A stretch of 64,000 bases of DNA from Bauldia litoralis (GTDB taxonomy: Bacteria > Pseudomonadota > Alphaproteobacteria > Rhizobiales > Kaistiaceae): contig NZ_FMXQ01000012.1 of assembly GCF_900104485.1 (NCBI RefSeq), forward strand, positions 99,868 through 163,867, in the 5' to 3' direction. Every line of letters starts with the position of its first letter. Position 1 is the stretch's first letter. The position numbers and the translations under genes were made by a program. Positions 1 to 10,105 of the stretch are shown here, in pieces. A model generated the notes under the pieces. That model did no database searches and was not told the origin of the DNA. It saw nothing but the letters and a program-made list of their open reading frames with translations.

Positions 1-854
1 ACCGGGCGCGCGACGTCCGCGCCTTCGTCGCCGTCGACGAGGCGCTGCGCGACGCCGGCCTTTCGGCACCGGCGGTGCTCGGCGCCGATCTCGATGGCGG
101 GCTGCTCGTCCTCGAGGACCTCGGCAGCACTGGCATCGCGGTCGACGGCGAGCCGGTGGCCGAGCGCTACCATGCGGCGATCGGCGTCCTCGCGACGATC
201 CACGGCGAGGCGCGGCCCGACACGCTCCCCGCCCCCGACGGCGGCACCCATCGCCTGCCGGCCTATTCCGCCGACGCGCTCGCCGCCGAGCTCGACCTCT
301 TCCTCGACTGGTATGTCCCGCATGTCACCGGCGCCCCGGCCGCCGACGCCGCGCGCCAAGACTTCGCCGCCCTGTGGGCCGACCTTACCGGCCAGCTCGC
401 GGCGGCCGAGACGAGCTGGGTGCTCCTCGACTACCACTCGCCCAACCTCCTGTGGCTGGCCGACCGGGCGGGGCTCGCCCGCGTCGGCATCCTCGATTTC
501 CAGGACATGCTGACGGGGCCTGTGGCCTATGACGTCGTCTCGCTCTGCCAGGATGCGCGGGTGACCGTCCCGCCGGCGCTCGAATCGTCGCTGGTCGCGG
601 CCTATGTCGCGCTCCGCCAGGCCGACAAGGGGCGCTTCGACGACGAGGCTTTCGCCGCCGTCTATGCGATTCTCGGCGCCCAGCGCGCCACCAAGATCCT
701 CGGCGCCTTTGCCCGGCTCGCCGACCACACCGGAAAACCGCGTTATCTTCAGCATATTCCAAGACTCCGTGAATATCTCAAACGGAGCCTTGCCCATCCG
801 GCCCTGACCGGTTACGCGCAGTGGTACCGGAGGCACCTTCCTCCGTCCGCCTGA
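1..854 (+). CDS. amgK: Aminoglycoside-phosphotransferase-fold sugar kinase, AmgK type (5' end outside window)
   Basis: The reading frame is open from base 3, so the gene starts upstream of the window. The visible part has the APH-kinase signature: a catalytic loop with DYHSPNLL near base 440 and the metal-binding DFQD at about 497-508. AmgK phosphorylates MurNAc (or GlcNAc) at the anomeric position in peptidoglycan recycling. The next gene is a MurU-like nucleotidyltransferase, which would act on the AmgK product, so the pair supports this assignment. In many rhizobia this kinase follows, or is fused to, the tRNA-modification ATPase TsaE; this cannot be seen here. Kinase fold is clear; the exact substrate is inferred from context. 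Confidence 0.8.
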   Translation, partial: RARDVRAFVAVDEALRDAGLSAPAVLGADLDGGLLVLEDLGSTGIAVDGEPVAERYHAAIGVLATIHGEARPDTLPAPDGGTHRLPAYSADALAAELDLFLDWYVPHVTGAPAADAARQDFAALWADLTGQLAAAETSWVLLDYHSPNLLWLADRAGLARVGILDFQDMLTGPVAYDVVSLCQDARVTVPPALESSLVAAYVALRQADKGRFDDEAFAAVYAILGAQRATKILGAFARLADHTGKPRYLQHIPRLREYLKRSLAHPALTGYAQWYRRHLPPSA

Positions 855-873
855 CGTTCCGAAGAGGCCCGCC

Positions 874-1605
874 TTGCCGACATTCACGCGACCGAAACGG
901 GCGATGATGCTCGCCGCGGGACGAGGCAAGCGGATGCGCCCGCTCACTGCCACCGTGCCGAAGCCGCTGATCGAGGTCCGCGGCCGCGCCCTGATCGACC
1001 ACGGCCTCGACGCCCTGGAAAAGGCCGGCGTCGAGGAGGCGGTGGTCAACGTCCATTACCTCCCCTCCCTGCTTGAGGCTCACCTGAGGCGCCGTCCGTC
1101 CGGCCCGGCGACCGTCATCTCCGACGAGCGCGAGCAGCTTCTCGATACCGGCGGCGGCATCGCCAAGGCGCTGCCCCTGATCGGCCCCGATCCCTTCTTC
1201 CTGCTCAATTCCGATTCCTTCTGGATCGAGGGCGCCCGCCCCAACCTCCACTGGCTGGCGGCGAGCTGGAACGATATGGCGATGGACGCCCTGCTCCTCC
1301 TGGCGCCCACCGTGCGCTCGGTCGGCTATCACGGCGTCGGCGATTTCCGAATGGACCCGAATGGCGCGCTCCGCCGCCGGCCGGAGCGCGATGTCGCGCC
1401 CTTCGTCTATTCCGGCGCGGCAATCCTCCATCCGCGCTTCTTCGACGACTGCCCCGACGTGCCCTTTTCGCTCAACGTCCTGTTCGACCGGGCGATCGAA
1501 ACCGGCCGCCTCTACGGCGTGCGGATGGACGGGCTGTGGCTGCATGTCGGCACGCCGGAAGCCATCGGCGAGGCGGAGATGATGATCGCCGACAGCGCCG
1601 CCTGA
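874..1605 (+). CDS. murU: MobA/MurU-like sugar-1-phosphate nucleotidyltransferase
   Basis: A 243-residue nucleotidyltransferase with the N-terminal signature MLAAGRGKRMRPLT followed by PKPLIEV, and a downstream LLNSDS metal-binding segment. MurU converts MurNAc-1-phosphate to UDP-MurNAc, completing the recycling shunt begun by AmgK. The start is a TTG with GAAGAGG placed 6 bases upstream; an in-frame ATG at 904 would cut into the nucleotide-binding loop. It lies 19 bases after the kinase and 7 bases before addB, so all are probably one transcript. The alternative reading is mannose-1-phosphate guanylyltransferase, which such genes are often called automatically. Confidence 0.82.
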   Translation: MPTFTRPKRAMMLAAGRGKRMRPLTATVPKPLIEVRGRALIDHGLDALEKAGVEEAVVNVHYLPSLLEAHLRRRPSGPATVISDEREQLLDTGGGIAKALPLIGPDPFFLLNSDSFWIEGARPNLHWLAASWNDMAMDALLLLAPTVRSVGYHGVGDFRMDPNGALRRRPERDVAPFVYSGAAILHPRFFDDCPDVPFSLNVLFDRAIETGRLYGVRMDGLWLHVGTPEAIGEAEMMIADSAA

Positions 1606-1612
1606 GGCCGCC

Positions 1613-4600
1613 ATGCGGGACGCGCCCAAGGTCTTCTCGATCCCGGCCGGTGCCCCGTTTCTCGATGTCCTCGCCGACGCCTTCCTGACCGGCCGGCTCG
1701 CGCCGTTGCCGGAGCCGCGCGACGATCCCCTCGCCCTTGCCAATGCGACCATCCTGCTGCCGACCCGCCGCGCTGTTCGCGCGCTGCGCGAGCGGCTGGT
1801 CGAGACGCTCGGCGCCGACGCCGCGATCCTCCCCGATATCCGGCCGATCGGCGATGCCAGCGAGGAGGATCACCTCCTCGACCCCAGCGCCGAGACCGTC
1901 GCCGACCGGCTCGCCCTGCCGCCGGCGATCGGCCGCCTGCCGCGCCAGCTGGCGCTGACCCAGCTGACGCTGGCCTGGGGACGGGCGATCCGCGGCGATT
2001 CCTCGCTTCTCGATATCCACGAGGGCGAGCAGTTGCTGATCCCGGCCTCGGCGGCCGATGCGGCGCGGCTTGCCGGCGACCTCGCCCGGCTGATGGACGA
2101 TGTCGAGACCGCCACGGATGCCGGGGCCGGCCGCGACCCCTGGGCCGAGATCCAGAAGCTGGCGCCGGAAGATCACGCCGGCTACTTCCAGATCACCCTC
2201 GATTTCCTCAAGATCGCCTTCGAGCGCTGGCCCGAATACCTCGCCGAGAACGGCGTCGTCGATCCGGCGGTGCGCCGCGACCACCTGATCCGCGCCGAGG
2301 CCGCGCGCCTCGAGCGCATGGCGGCGCGCGGCCCGGTGATCGCCGCCGGCTCGACCGGCTCGATCCCGGCGACCGCCGAACTGCTCAAGACCATAGCCCA
2401 CCTGCCGAATGGCGCCGTCGTCCTGCCGGCGCTCGACCGCGACCTCGACGCGGACGGCTTCGCGGCGATCGGCGGCGTCGATACCCCGGCGCGCGCCTAC
2501 GGCCATCCGCAATTCGGCCTCAAGCAGTTGATCGCCGCGCTCGGCATCACCCGCGAGGATGTTGCGCCGCTCGGCGACGTGCCGGAAGCGCTCGCCCTGC
2601 GCGCCCGCCTCGCCACCGAGGCGCTCCGCCCGGCCGAGACCACCGACACCTGGGCGATGTTCCGCGCCGCCGGCCCGGACATCCGCGCCGTCGACGCCGC
2701 GCTCGCCGATGCCGGCCTGATCGTCGCCCATAACGAGCAGGAAGAGGCCGTCGCCATCGCCATCGCCATTCGCGAGGCGGTGGAACAGCCCGAGGCGCGG
2801 GTGGCGCTGGTGACGCCCGACCGGACGCTGGCCCGGCGGGTCGCGGCCGAACTCGGCCGCTGGGGCCTCGCCATCGACGATTCCGCCGGTGCCCGCCTCG
2901 ACCTCCTGCCGGAGGGAATCTTCGCCCGCCTCGTCGGCGAGGCGCTGGTCGCCGACACGGACCCGGCCGCCCTGCTGGCGGTACTCAAGCACCCCTCGGC
3001 CGTCTTCGGCATGGGCCGGGCGGAATGCCGCAAGGCGGCCCGCATCCTCGAACTCGCGGTGTTTCGCGGCCGACGCGGCGATTGCGGCCTGGCCGGGCTC
3101 GCCGACGCGCTGGCCGCGGCGCGCGAGGAGGCCGGCGGCGGCGCGGCACGCCACGTGCCACGGGCGCGAAAGCGCCTCGCCCCCGGCGACTGGGACCTTG
3201 CCGCCCGGCTGGTCGAAAGGCTCGGCGCGATCCTCGGGCCGGTCAGCGCCGCCTTCGCCGGGGATGCGCCTTTCGACTCGCCCGAAGCTGCCATGCTGCT
3301 GCGCGAGGCGATCGCCGCGGCAACGACCGATCACACCGGCTCCGACGACGGCTTCCGCGATCGGCCAGGCGGCGTGGCGCTGGCGCGCTTGCTCGAAGGG
3401 CTCATCGACGGACCTTCGCTGGCGATGAAGCCGGCGGAGTTCCCGCCCTTCCTCGCCACGCTGATGACCGATGTGTCGGTGACCCGGCCGCCGGGAACCG
3501 ATCCGCGCATCCATATCTGGGGCACGCTGGAGGCGCGGCTGCAGACGGCGGACCTGCTGATCCTTGGCGGCCTCGACGAGGGGGTCTGGCCGGCCGAGAC
3601 CCGCACCGACCCGTGGCTGTCGCGGGCGATGCGGGCCGAGATCGGCCTGCCGCCGCCGGAGCGGCGGATCGGACAGGCCGCCCACGACTTCATGCAGGCC
3701 TTCGCCGCGCCGAGGGTGCTGGTCACCCGCGCCGGGAAGCGCGGCGGCACACCCACCGTCGCCTCGCGATGGCTGCAGCGTTTCGACGCGCTGGTCGGCA
3801 AGGCGGCGAGCGAGCGGATGACCAGCCGGGGGGCGCTCTATGTCGATCTCGCCCGCCAGGTCGATCGCTGGGACAAGCCGCCCCAGCCGATCAGGAAGCC
3901 GGAGCCGAAACCGGCAATCGCCGACCGGCCGCGCAGCCTGTCGGTCACCGAGATCGAGACGCTGGTCCGCGATCCCTATGCGATCTACGCCAAGCATGTC
4001 CTCCGGCTCGACCCGCTCGATCCGCTCGGCCAGGCGCCGGACTATGCGCTGCGCGGGTCGCTGATCCATGAGGCGATCGGCGACTTCTCGCAAGCCTGGA
4101 TCGGCCTGCCCTTCGACGACGCCGCGCGGAAGCGCCTCATCGAATTTGGCGAACAGGCGCTGACCGAGATCGAGGCATTTGCCGATCTCCACGCGATCTG
4201 GAAGACGCGGTTCGAGGGCATCGCGACCTGGCTCATCAATTGGGAGGCGAAGCGCGACCCGGACATCGAGCTGCGCTCGGCCGAAATAGACGGCCGGCTG
4301 GAGATTGACGCCCCGGCCGGCGTCTTCGCCCTGCGCGGGCGCGCCGATCGCATCGACCTGCGCAAGGATGGCGGGGTCGAAATCCTCGACTTCAAGACCG
4401 GCACGCCGCCGTCGGCCCGGCAGGTGCTCGTCGGTTTTGCGCCGCAGCTGGCGCTGGAGGCGGCAATGGTCCAGGCCGGCGCTTTCGACCAGGACGGCAA
4501 GCCGTCCTTCCGTACCCGGTCGATCGCCAACCTCGGCTGGATCGCGCTCGGCCAGGTCGAGCGCGGCCAGCCGATCCGCTCCGCCGTCGAGGACGGCTTC

Positions 4601-4810
4601 ACCGCCGACGAAGTCGCGGCCGAGGCCCATGCCCGGCTCGAGGCGCTGGTCGCCGCCTATGACGATCCGGACCGCGGCTATGCCAGCCGGGCGCGGCCGA
4701 TGTTCCAGCTCCGCTACGAGAGCCCCTATGACCATCTTGCCCGCGTCCGCGAATGGGCGCTGGTCGAAAGCGACGAGGATATCGATTGGCTGCCACCGCG
4801 AAAGCCGTAA
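1613..4810 (+). CDS. addB: AddB, double-strand break repair nuclease subunit (alphaproteobacterial type)
   Basis: A 1065-residue protein of the alphaproteobacterial AddB family. It has a degenerate N-terminal helicase-like region (a nucleotide-loop-like LPTRRAVRAL near residue 45) and a C-terminal PD-(D/E)XK nuclease domain, seen as GSLIHEAIGDF and then EILDFKTGTPP near residue 920. With AddA it processes DNA ends for RecA loading, like RecBCD. The nuclease domain has none of the cysteines that hold the iron-sulfur cluster in Bacillus AddB: the usual C-P-Y position reads DPYAIYAK. Its stop overlaps the start of addA, so the two are probably translated together. Confidence 0.95.
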   Translation: MRDAPKVFSIPAGAPFLDVLADAFLTGRLAPLPEPRDDPLALANATILLPTRRAVRALRERLVETLGADAAILPDIRPIGDASEEDHLLDPSAETVADRLALPPAIGRLPRQLALTQLTLAWGRAIRGDSSLLDIHEGEQLLIPASAADAARLAGDLARLMDDVETATDAGAGRDPWAEIQKLAPEDHAGYFQITLDFLKIAFERWPEYLAENGVVDPAVRRDHLIRAEAARLERMAARGPVIAAGSTGSIPATAELLKTIAHLPNGAVVLPALDRDLDADGFAAIGGVDTPARAYGHPQFGLKQLIAALGITREDVAPLGDVPEALALRARLATEALRPAETTDTWAMFRAAGPDIRAVDAALADAGLIVAHNEQEEAVAIAIAIREAVEQPEARVALVTPDRTLARRVAAELGRWGLAIDDSAGARLDLLPEGIFARLVGEALVADTDPAALLAVLKHPSAVFGMGRAECRKAARILELAVFRGRRGDCGLAGLADALAAAREEAGGGAARHVPRARKRLAPGDWDLAARLVERLGAILGPVSAAFAGDAPFDSPEAAMLLREAIAAATTDHTGSDDGFRDRPGGVALARLLEGLIDGPSLAMKPAEFPPFLATLMTDVSVTRPPGTDPRIHIWGTLEARLQTADLLILGGLDEGVWPAETRTDPWLSRAMRAEIGLPPPERRIGQAAHDFMQAFAAPRVLVTRAGKRGGTPTVASRWLQRFDALVGKAASERMTSRGALYVDLARQVDRWDKPPQPIRKPEPKPAIADRPRSLSVTEIETLVRDPYAIYAKHVLRLDPLDPLGQAPDYALRGSLIHEAIGDFSQAWIGLPFDDAARKRLIEFGEQALTEIEAFADLHAIWKTRFEGIATWLINWEAKRDPDIELRSAEIDGRLEIDAPAGVFALRGRADRIDLRKDGGVEILDFKTGTPPSARQVLVGFAPQLALEAAMVQAGAFDQDGKPSFRTRSIANLGWIALGQVERGQPIRSAVEDGFTADEVAAEAHARLEALVAAYDDPDRGYASRARPMFQLRYESPYDHLARVREWALVESDEDIDWLPPRKP

Positions 4811-7800
4811 CCGTCGACGACACGACGAAGAAGGCCCAGGCGGACGCCTCCAATCCGCGCGCCTCGGCCTGGGTGTCGGCCAATGCCGGCGCCGGCAAGA
4901 CCTTCGTCCTGTCGCAGCGGGTGATCCGGCTACTGCTCGCCGGCACCGACCCGTCCCGCATCCTCTGCCTGACCTTCACCCGCGCCGCGGCGGCGGAAAT
5001 GGCCAAGCGGGTCTTCGACCGGCTGAGCGCATGGACGACGCTGCCGGACACGAAGCTCGCCACCGAGATCACCCGCGTCGAGGGCCGGCGGCCCGACGCG
5101 GCGACGCTGGCCGAGGCCCGTCGTCTCTTCGCCCGGGCGCTCGAAACCCCGGGCGGCCTGAAGATCCAGACCATCCACGCCTTCTGCGAACGCCTCCTCC
5201 ACCAGTTCCCCTTCGAGGCCAATGTCGCCGGACATTTCGAGGTGCTCGACGAACGCGATGCGCAGGTCTTTTCCGATACTGCCCGGCGCACGGTGCTTGC
5301 CCGCGCGGCGGAGGACCGCGACGGCCCGCTTGGCCAGGCCCTCACTGCCGTGCTGGCCGCCGGCAGCGACTTCGCCCAGGAACTGGCGATCAAGGAATTC
5401 GTCGACAAGCGCGACAAGGTCCGCGCCTGGATCGTTCGCGCCGGCTCGCTCGATGATGCGCTGGCCGAATTGCGGGACAGGCTCGGCGTCGGGCCGGCCG
5501 ACACCGCCAGCGGCCTTCACACCGCGATCCTCGACGAGTGCCGGCTGGCCTCCGAACTCGGCGAACTGGTGACGCGGCTTGCCGTCAGCGGCACGAACGA
5601 CCAGAAGGCGGCGGCGCGTCTGGCGCCGATCGTCTCTGCCAGCACCGACGCCGAACGCTGCGCCGCCTATCTCGACTTCTGGCGGACCGGCGACGGCAAG
5701 TTGCGCGCCATCTCGAGCCTGGTGACCAAGGCGGTCAAGAATGACTGGCCGGGGCTGGCCGAATTCATCGAGGAGGAGGCCGAGCGGCTGGCCGTGCTGC
5801 TCGAACGGATATCGGCGGCGGAATGCTACGAATCGAGCGCCGCCATGCTGCGCATCGCCGATGCGGTGATCCAGGAATACGATCGCATCAAGATCGCCCG
5901 CGGCGTCCTCGACTTCGACGATCTGGTCGCCAAGACCGCCAACCTGCTGTCCCGCGCCGACGCCTCGCGCTGGGTCCACTACAAGCTCGATCGCGGCCTC
6001 GACCACATCCTTGTCGACGAGGCGCAGGACACCAGCCCGCGCCAGTGGCAGGTGGTGCGGGCGCTGGTCGAGGAATTCTTCGCGGGCCAAGGCGCCAGCG
6101 AAAAGACCCGGACCCTCTTCGCCGTCGGCGACGAGAAGCAGTCGATCTATTCCTTCCAGGGCGCGGTGCCGGCGTGGTTCTCGCGGATGCGCGGCGAATT
6201 CGGCGGTCGCGCCCGGCAGGCCGGCTTCGCCTGGACCGACCCGGAGCTTCACCTCTCCTTCCGCTCGACCGACGCGGTGCTATCCGCGGTCGACGCGGTC
6301 TTCTCGCGCGAAGCCGCCTATCGCGGCCTTGCCGGCGAACCGACGCCGACCGTCCACACCGCGGCGCGGCTGGACGCCCCCGGTCAGGTGATCCTGTGGC
6401 CGATGATCGAGCCACCGGAAAAGCCGGACCCGGAGGACTGGACGAGCCCGGTCGACCACCTCGGCGACGAGAGCCCCGAGGTGAAGCTCGCCAATCGCAT
6501 CGCCAGTACCGTCACCGGCTGGCTCCATCGCGAGGAACGGCTGGAATCGACCGGCGATCCGATCCGGCCGGGCAGCATCCTGATCCTCACCCGCACCCGC
6601 GGCGCCCAGACCGACGCCATCAACCGGGCGCTCAAGACCCGTGGCGTGGCGATCGCCGGCGCCGACCGGATGACGCTGACCGAGCACATCGCGGTGATGG
6701 ACCTGATGGCCATCGGGCGGGTCGTGCTGCTGCCGGAGGACGACCTGTCGCTGGCAGCGGTGCTCAAGAGTCCGCTGATCGGCCTCGACGAGGACCAGCT
6801 CTTCCGGATCGCCCATGAGCGAGGCAGCAAGACGCTGTGGTCGGCCCTTGGCGCGGCCGCCGATGCCGAGGGCGGCGCGATCGCCGAGGCCCGTGCCCAG
6901 ATCGACGTCTGGCGGGCCCGGGCCGACCTCCGCGATCCCTATGCCTTCTACGGCGAGATTCTCGCCAGCGAGGCGCATGGCCGCCGGCAGTTCCTTCGCC
7001 GCCTCGGCTCCGAGGCCGAGGACGTGCTCGACGAATTCCTCTCCCAGGCGCTCGCCTACGAGCAGGCGCATACGCCGTCGCTGCAGGGCTTCCTCGCCTG
7101 GCTCGACGCGTCGGAGACCCAGGTCCGTCGCGACACCGATTCGATCCGCAACGAAGTCCGCGTGATGACCGTCCACGGCGCCAAGGGCCTCGAGGCCGAC
7201 ATCGTCTTCCTCGTCGATACCGGCGCCAAACCGGTCCACCCGAACCACGATGCCCGCGTCGTGTCGCTCGACGACGATCGCGACGGCGAGGGCCATCCGC
7301 TGGTCTGGATGCGCAGTTCGAAGGCGATGCCGCCGCCGGTCAGGGCGCGTGTCGATGCGTTGCGTGAGGAGGCGGAGGAAGAATATCGCCGGCTGCTCTA
7401 TGTGGCGATGACCCGGGCCCGCGACCGGCTCTACATCTGCGGCACGCTGAAGCCCCGGGCGACCGACACCGTCGGTGGCTGGCATGCGCTGGTTAGCGAT
7501 GCGCTGGAGGCCGAGTCGGTGCGGCGTGAGCTCGCCGACGGCGAAGTCGAGATCGAGTGGCGGCCGCCGGCCGAGCGCGTCATCCCGGCCAAGGGAAGAC
7601 AGGAGGCGATGACGCTGGCGCCGCCTGCACCTCCGTGGCTCAGCCGTCCGGCACCGCCCGCGCCGCGCCCGATCCGTCGCATCACCCCGTCCACCGCCGT
7701 CGCAGAGGCGTCCGAGGCCCTTCCGCGCCGTTCCAGGGGGCGTTCCGGGTCCGAGGGCGGGTCCGATCGGGCGGCCGAGCGCGGACGCCTGATCCACCGT

Positions 7801-8271
7801 CTCCTGCAGTCCCTCCCCGAGGCAAATCCCGCCGATCGCCACGTCATCGGCGCACGTTTTCTCGACGCTGTGGCCGACTCATGGAGCCCCGAGGAACGGG
7901 CCGGTCTACTCGGCGAAGTACTTGCAATCCTTGAGCGTTCGGACTTCGCCCCGGTCTTCGCACCGGGCAGCCGGGCCGAGGTCGAGATCGCCGGAACCTT
8001 CAGCGGCGCCAGGCTCTCCGGTCGCATCGACCGGCTGGCGGTCAGCGACGACAAGGTGCTGATCGTCGACTACAAGACCGGCGCCCCGCCGACCGAGGCT
8101 CCACACGATTACGTGATGCAGCTGGCGCTCTATGCCGTTGTCCTGACACGGCTTTATCCCACGAAAACCCTCGCCGCAGCGATCCTGTGGACCGAAGCGC
8201 CGTCCCTGATGGAAATTCCTGCCCCGATGCTGGACGCCGCTGCAAAATCGCTGGCCCCCACGGAATCGTGA
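4786..8271 (+). CDS. addA: AddA, double-strand break repair helicase/nuclease
   Basis: UvrD-type helicase with a C-terminal nuclease. Visible motifs in order: Walker A ANAGAGKT (residues 32-39), [11 protein letters not shown], the Walker B box [19 protein letters not shown], motif [17 protein letters not shown], motif [12 protein letters not shown], and the nuclease core RIDRL...VDYKTG. I place the start at TTG 4786, giving 1161 residues: it has GAGGA about 6 bases upstream and an N-terminus like other family members. An ATG at 4753 would add 11 residues and lengthen the overlap with addB. Partner of AddB in end resection and Chi-regulated recombination. Confidence 0.95.
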   Translation: MAATAKAVTVDDTTKKAQADASNPRASAWVSANAGAGKTFVLSQRVIRLLLAGTDPSRILCLTFTRAAAAEMAKRVFDRLSAWTTLPDTKLATEITRVEGRRPDAATLAEARRLFARALETPGGLKIQTIHAFCERLLHQFPFEANVAGHFEVLDERDAQVFSDTARRTVLARAAEDRDGPLGQALTAVLAAGSDFAQELAIKEFVDKRDKVRAWIVRAGSLDDALAELRDRLGVGPADTASGLHTAILDECRLASELGELVTRLAVSGTNDQKAAARLAPIVSASTDAERCAAYLDFWRTGDGKLRAISSLVTKAVKNDWPGLAEFIEEEAERLAVLLERISAAECYESSAAMLRIADAVIQEYDRIKIARGVLDFDDLVAKTANLLSRADASRWVHYKLDRGLDHILVDEAQDTSPRQWQVVRALVEEFFAGQGASEKTRTLFAVGDEKQSIYSFQGAVPAWFSRMRGEFGGRARQAGFAWTDPELHLSFRSTDAVLSAVDAVFSREAAYRGLAGEPTPTVHTAARLDAPGQVILWPMIEPPEKPDPEDWTSPVDHLGDESPEVKLANRIASTVTGWLHREERLESTGDPIRPGSILILTRTRGAQTDAINRALKTRGVAIAGADRMTLTEHIAVMDLMAIGRVVLLPEDDLSLAAVLKSPLIGLDEDQLFRIAHERGSKTLWSALGAAADAEGGAIAEARAQIDVWRARADLRDPYAFYGEILASEAHGRRQFLRRLGSEAEDVLDEFLSQALAYEQAHTPSLQGFLAWLDASETQVRRDTDSIRNEVRVMTVHGAKGLEADIVFLVDTGAKPVHPNHDARVVSLDDDRDGEGHPLVWMRSSKAMPPPVRARVDALREEAEEEYRRLLYVAMTRARDRLYICGTLKPRATDTVGGWHALVSDALEAESVRRELADGEVEIEWRPPAERVIPAKGRQEAMTLAPPAPPWLSRPAPPAPRPIRRITPSTAVAEASEALPRRSRGRSGSEGGSDRAAERGRLIHRLLQSLPEANPADRHVIGARFLDAVADSWSPEERAGLLGEVLAILERSDFAPVFAPGSRAEVEIAGTFSGARLSGRIDRLAVSDDKVLIVDYKTGAPPTEAPHDYVMQLALYAVVLTRLYPTKTLAAAILWTEAPSLMEIPAPMLDAAAKSLAPTES

Positions 8272-8383
8272 CCCACCCCCCTGCGACCCCGGCAACGCCG
8301 CCGCGCTGCTTGACGCTGCTGCGGGCGCTACCTACCTTCCAATCGACACCACGTTCCCATTCCTCCAAAAACCGAGGTTTCTC

Positions 8384-8704
8384 ATGGCTCCCGTCGCAGT
8401 GACCGATGCCAATTTCGATTCGGACGTGCTTGGCTCCGCCGAGCCGGTGGTCGTCGATTTCTGGGCGGAATGGTGCGGTCCCTGCCGTTTCATCGCGCCG
8501 GCGCTTGAAGAGATCGCCGCCGAGATGGACGGCAAGGTCAAGATCGCCAAGCTCAATGTCGACGAGAATCCCGACATCATGATGCGCTACGGCGTCCGCT
8601 CAATCCCGACGCTGATCCTGTTCAAGGGCGGCGAGCCGACGGCGATGCAGGTCGGCGCCGTGCCGAAGCAGAAGCTGTCGGACTGGATCACGCAGTCGAT
8701 CTAG
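8384..8704 (+). CDS. trxA: Thioredoxin
   Basis: A 106-residue thioredoxin with the classical WCGPC active site (residues 30-34), the preceding VVDFWAEW strand and the cis-proline SIPTL loop. It is a cytoplasmic disulfide reductase serving ribonucleotide reductase, PAPS reductase and protein repair. Start ATG has a GAGG box about 7 bases upstream. It is 112 bases after addA and is followed by a strong terminator, so it may be the last gene of the addBA transcript or have its own promoter. Confidence 0.97.
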   Translation: MAPVAVTDANFDSDVLGSAEPVVVDFWAEWCGPCRFIAPALEEIAAEMDGKVKIAKLNVDENPDIMMRYGVRSIPTLILFKGGEPTAMQVGAVPKQKLSDWITQSI

Positions 8705-8727
8705 CGTTTCCGCGCATTCGAAACGAC

Positions 8728-8758
8728 AAAGGCCGCGCCCTCGGGTGCGGCCTTTTTC
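8728..8758 (+). terminator. Rho-independent terminator after trxA
   Basis: A perfect 9-base stem, AAAGGCCGC at 8728-8736 pairing with GCGGCCTTT at 8747-8755, is followed by further T residues. It lies 24 bases after the trxA stop and just before the convergent end of folC. Because the stem begins with AAA it may also stop transcripts from the minus strand. Confidence 0.9.
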
Positions 8759-8774
8759 TTTGGTTGAGAGGCAC

Positions 8775-10094
8775 TTACCGCGGCGGCGTGCCGTTTTCGG
8801 CCAGCGTCGTCCCCGCCAGGTAGAGCGAACCGCAGATCAGGATACGGGGCGGGCCGAGCGTCGTCTCCTCGCGGGCAATCCGGTCGAGCGCGTCACCGAC
8901 GCTGTCGGACGGCTCGGTGGCGAGGTCGACCTCGCTGGCGATCACCGCCAGTTCGACCGGATCGCGGCCGGCCAGCGACGACGGCACCGGCACCGTGTAG
9001 ACGCGACGGGCGAGGCCAGCGAAAGGCTGGAAGAAACCCAGCGGGTCCTTGGTGTTGAGCATGCCGGCAATAAGGTAGAGCGGCCGCGGGACCCGCTCCT
9101 CGAGGTCGGCCATCGCCTCGGCGATCGCAATGCCGGCGCCGGGATTGTGGCCGCCATCGAGCCAGATCTCGGCTTCCTCCGGCGCCCGTTCGACCAGCGC
9201 GCCGGCGGTCAGCCGTTGGAGACGCGCCGGCCATTCGACATCGGCGAGCCCCTGTTCGATCGCTTCGGTCGAGACGCCGAGGCCGGACCGGCGCAGCGTC
9301 GCGATCGCGGTTCCGGCATTGGTGAACTGGTGACGGCCGATAAGGCGGGGCTGCGGCAGGTCGAGAAGGCCGTCCTCATCCTGGTAGACGAGACGACCGC
9401 GCTCGGGCGTGGCAACCCAGTCCTGGTTGGCGACGAAGAGCGGCGCGCGCTTCCGCGCCGCCTCGGCTTCGATAATCGCCAATGCCTCCTGCGCCTGGGG
9501 GGCGACAATGACCGGGCGGCCCTGCTTGACGATGCCGGCCTTTTCGGCGGCGATCAGCTCGATGGTGTCGCCGAGGAATTTTTCGTGATCGACGGAGACC
9601 GGCGTAATCACCGTCGCCAGCGGCTCGGTGATGATGTTCGTGGCGTCGAGCCGTCCGCCGAGGCCGACCTCAAGGATGACGACGTCGGCCGGATTGCGCG
9701 CGAAGAGCACGATGGCCGCCGCGGTGGTGATCTCGAAATGGGTGATCGGCCGGCCGTCGTTGACGCGCTCCACCTCGATCAGCGTATCGGCAAGCGCGTC
9801 CTCGTCAACGAAGCGGCCGCCACCCTTGGCGGCGATGCGGATGCGCTCGTGGAAACTGACCAGATGCGGCGAGGTGTAGACATGGACGCCGCGCCCCTCC
9901 GCTTCCAGCATGGCGCGCATGAAGGCGGTGGTCGAGCCCTTGCCATTGGTGCCGGCGACGTGGATGACCGGCGGCAGTTGCCTGTCGGGACTGCCGAGTT
10001 CGAGCATCAGCCGCTCGATCCGGTCGAGCGACAGGTCGATCTCGCGCGGATGCAGCCGGAGCAGCCGCTCCAATATTGCCTGCGAACGTTCCAT
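8775..10094 (-). CDS. folC: Bifunctional dihydrofolate synthase / folylpolyglutamate synthase
   Basis: A 439-residue Mur-ligase-family enzyme with the ATP loop HVAGTNGKGSTTAF near residues 45-58 and the later ligase motif DGGHNPGAG. It joins glutamate to dihydropteroate and then extends folate polyglutamates. It is the last gene of the trpFBA-accD-folC run, 11 bases after accD. The accD-folC pairing is common in Alphaproteobacteria and elsewhere. Confidence 0.95.
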   Translation of the reverse strand: MERSQAILERLLRLHPREIDLSLDRIERLMLELGSPDRQLPPVIHVAGTNGKGSTTAFMRAMLEAEGRGVHVYTSPHLVSFHERIRIAAKGGGRFVDEDALADTLIEVERVNDGRPITHFEITTAAAIVLFARNPADVVILEVGLGGRLDATNIITEPLATVITPVSVDHEKFLGDTIELIAAEKAGIVKQGRPVIVAPQAQEALAIIEAEAARKRAPLFVANQDWVATPERGRLVYQDEDGLLDLPQPRLIGRHQFTNAGTAIATLRRSGLGVSTEAIEQGLADVEWPARLQRLTAGALVERAPEEAEIWLDGGHNPGAGIAIAEAMADLEERVPRPLYLIAGMLNTKDPLGFFQPFAGLARRVYTVPVPSSLAGRDPVELAVIASEVDLATEPSDSVGDALDRIAREETTLGPPRILICGSLYLAGTTLAENGTPPR

Positions 10095-10105
10095 GGGATG
10101 GGCCG

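Noticed and set aside
1472..4735. Very long open frame on the minus strand opposite addB (over 1000 codons)
   Set aside because: Low-complexity R/G/D-rich composition typical of antisense frames in GC-rich genes; the plus strand encodes a clear AddB with family motifs.
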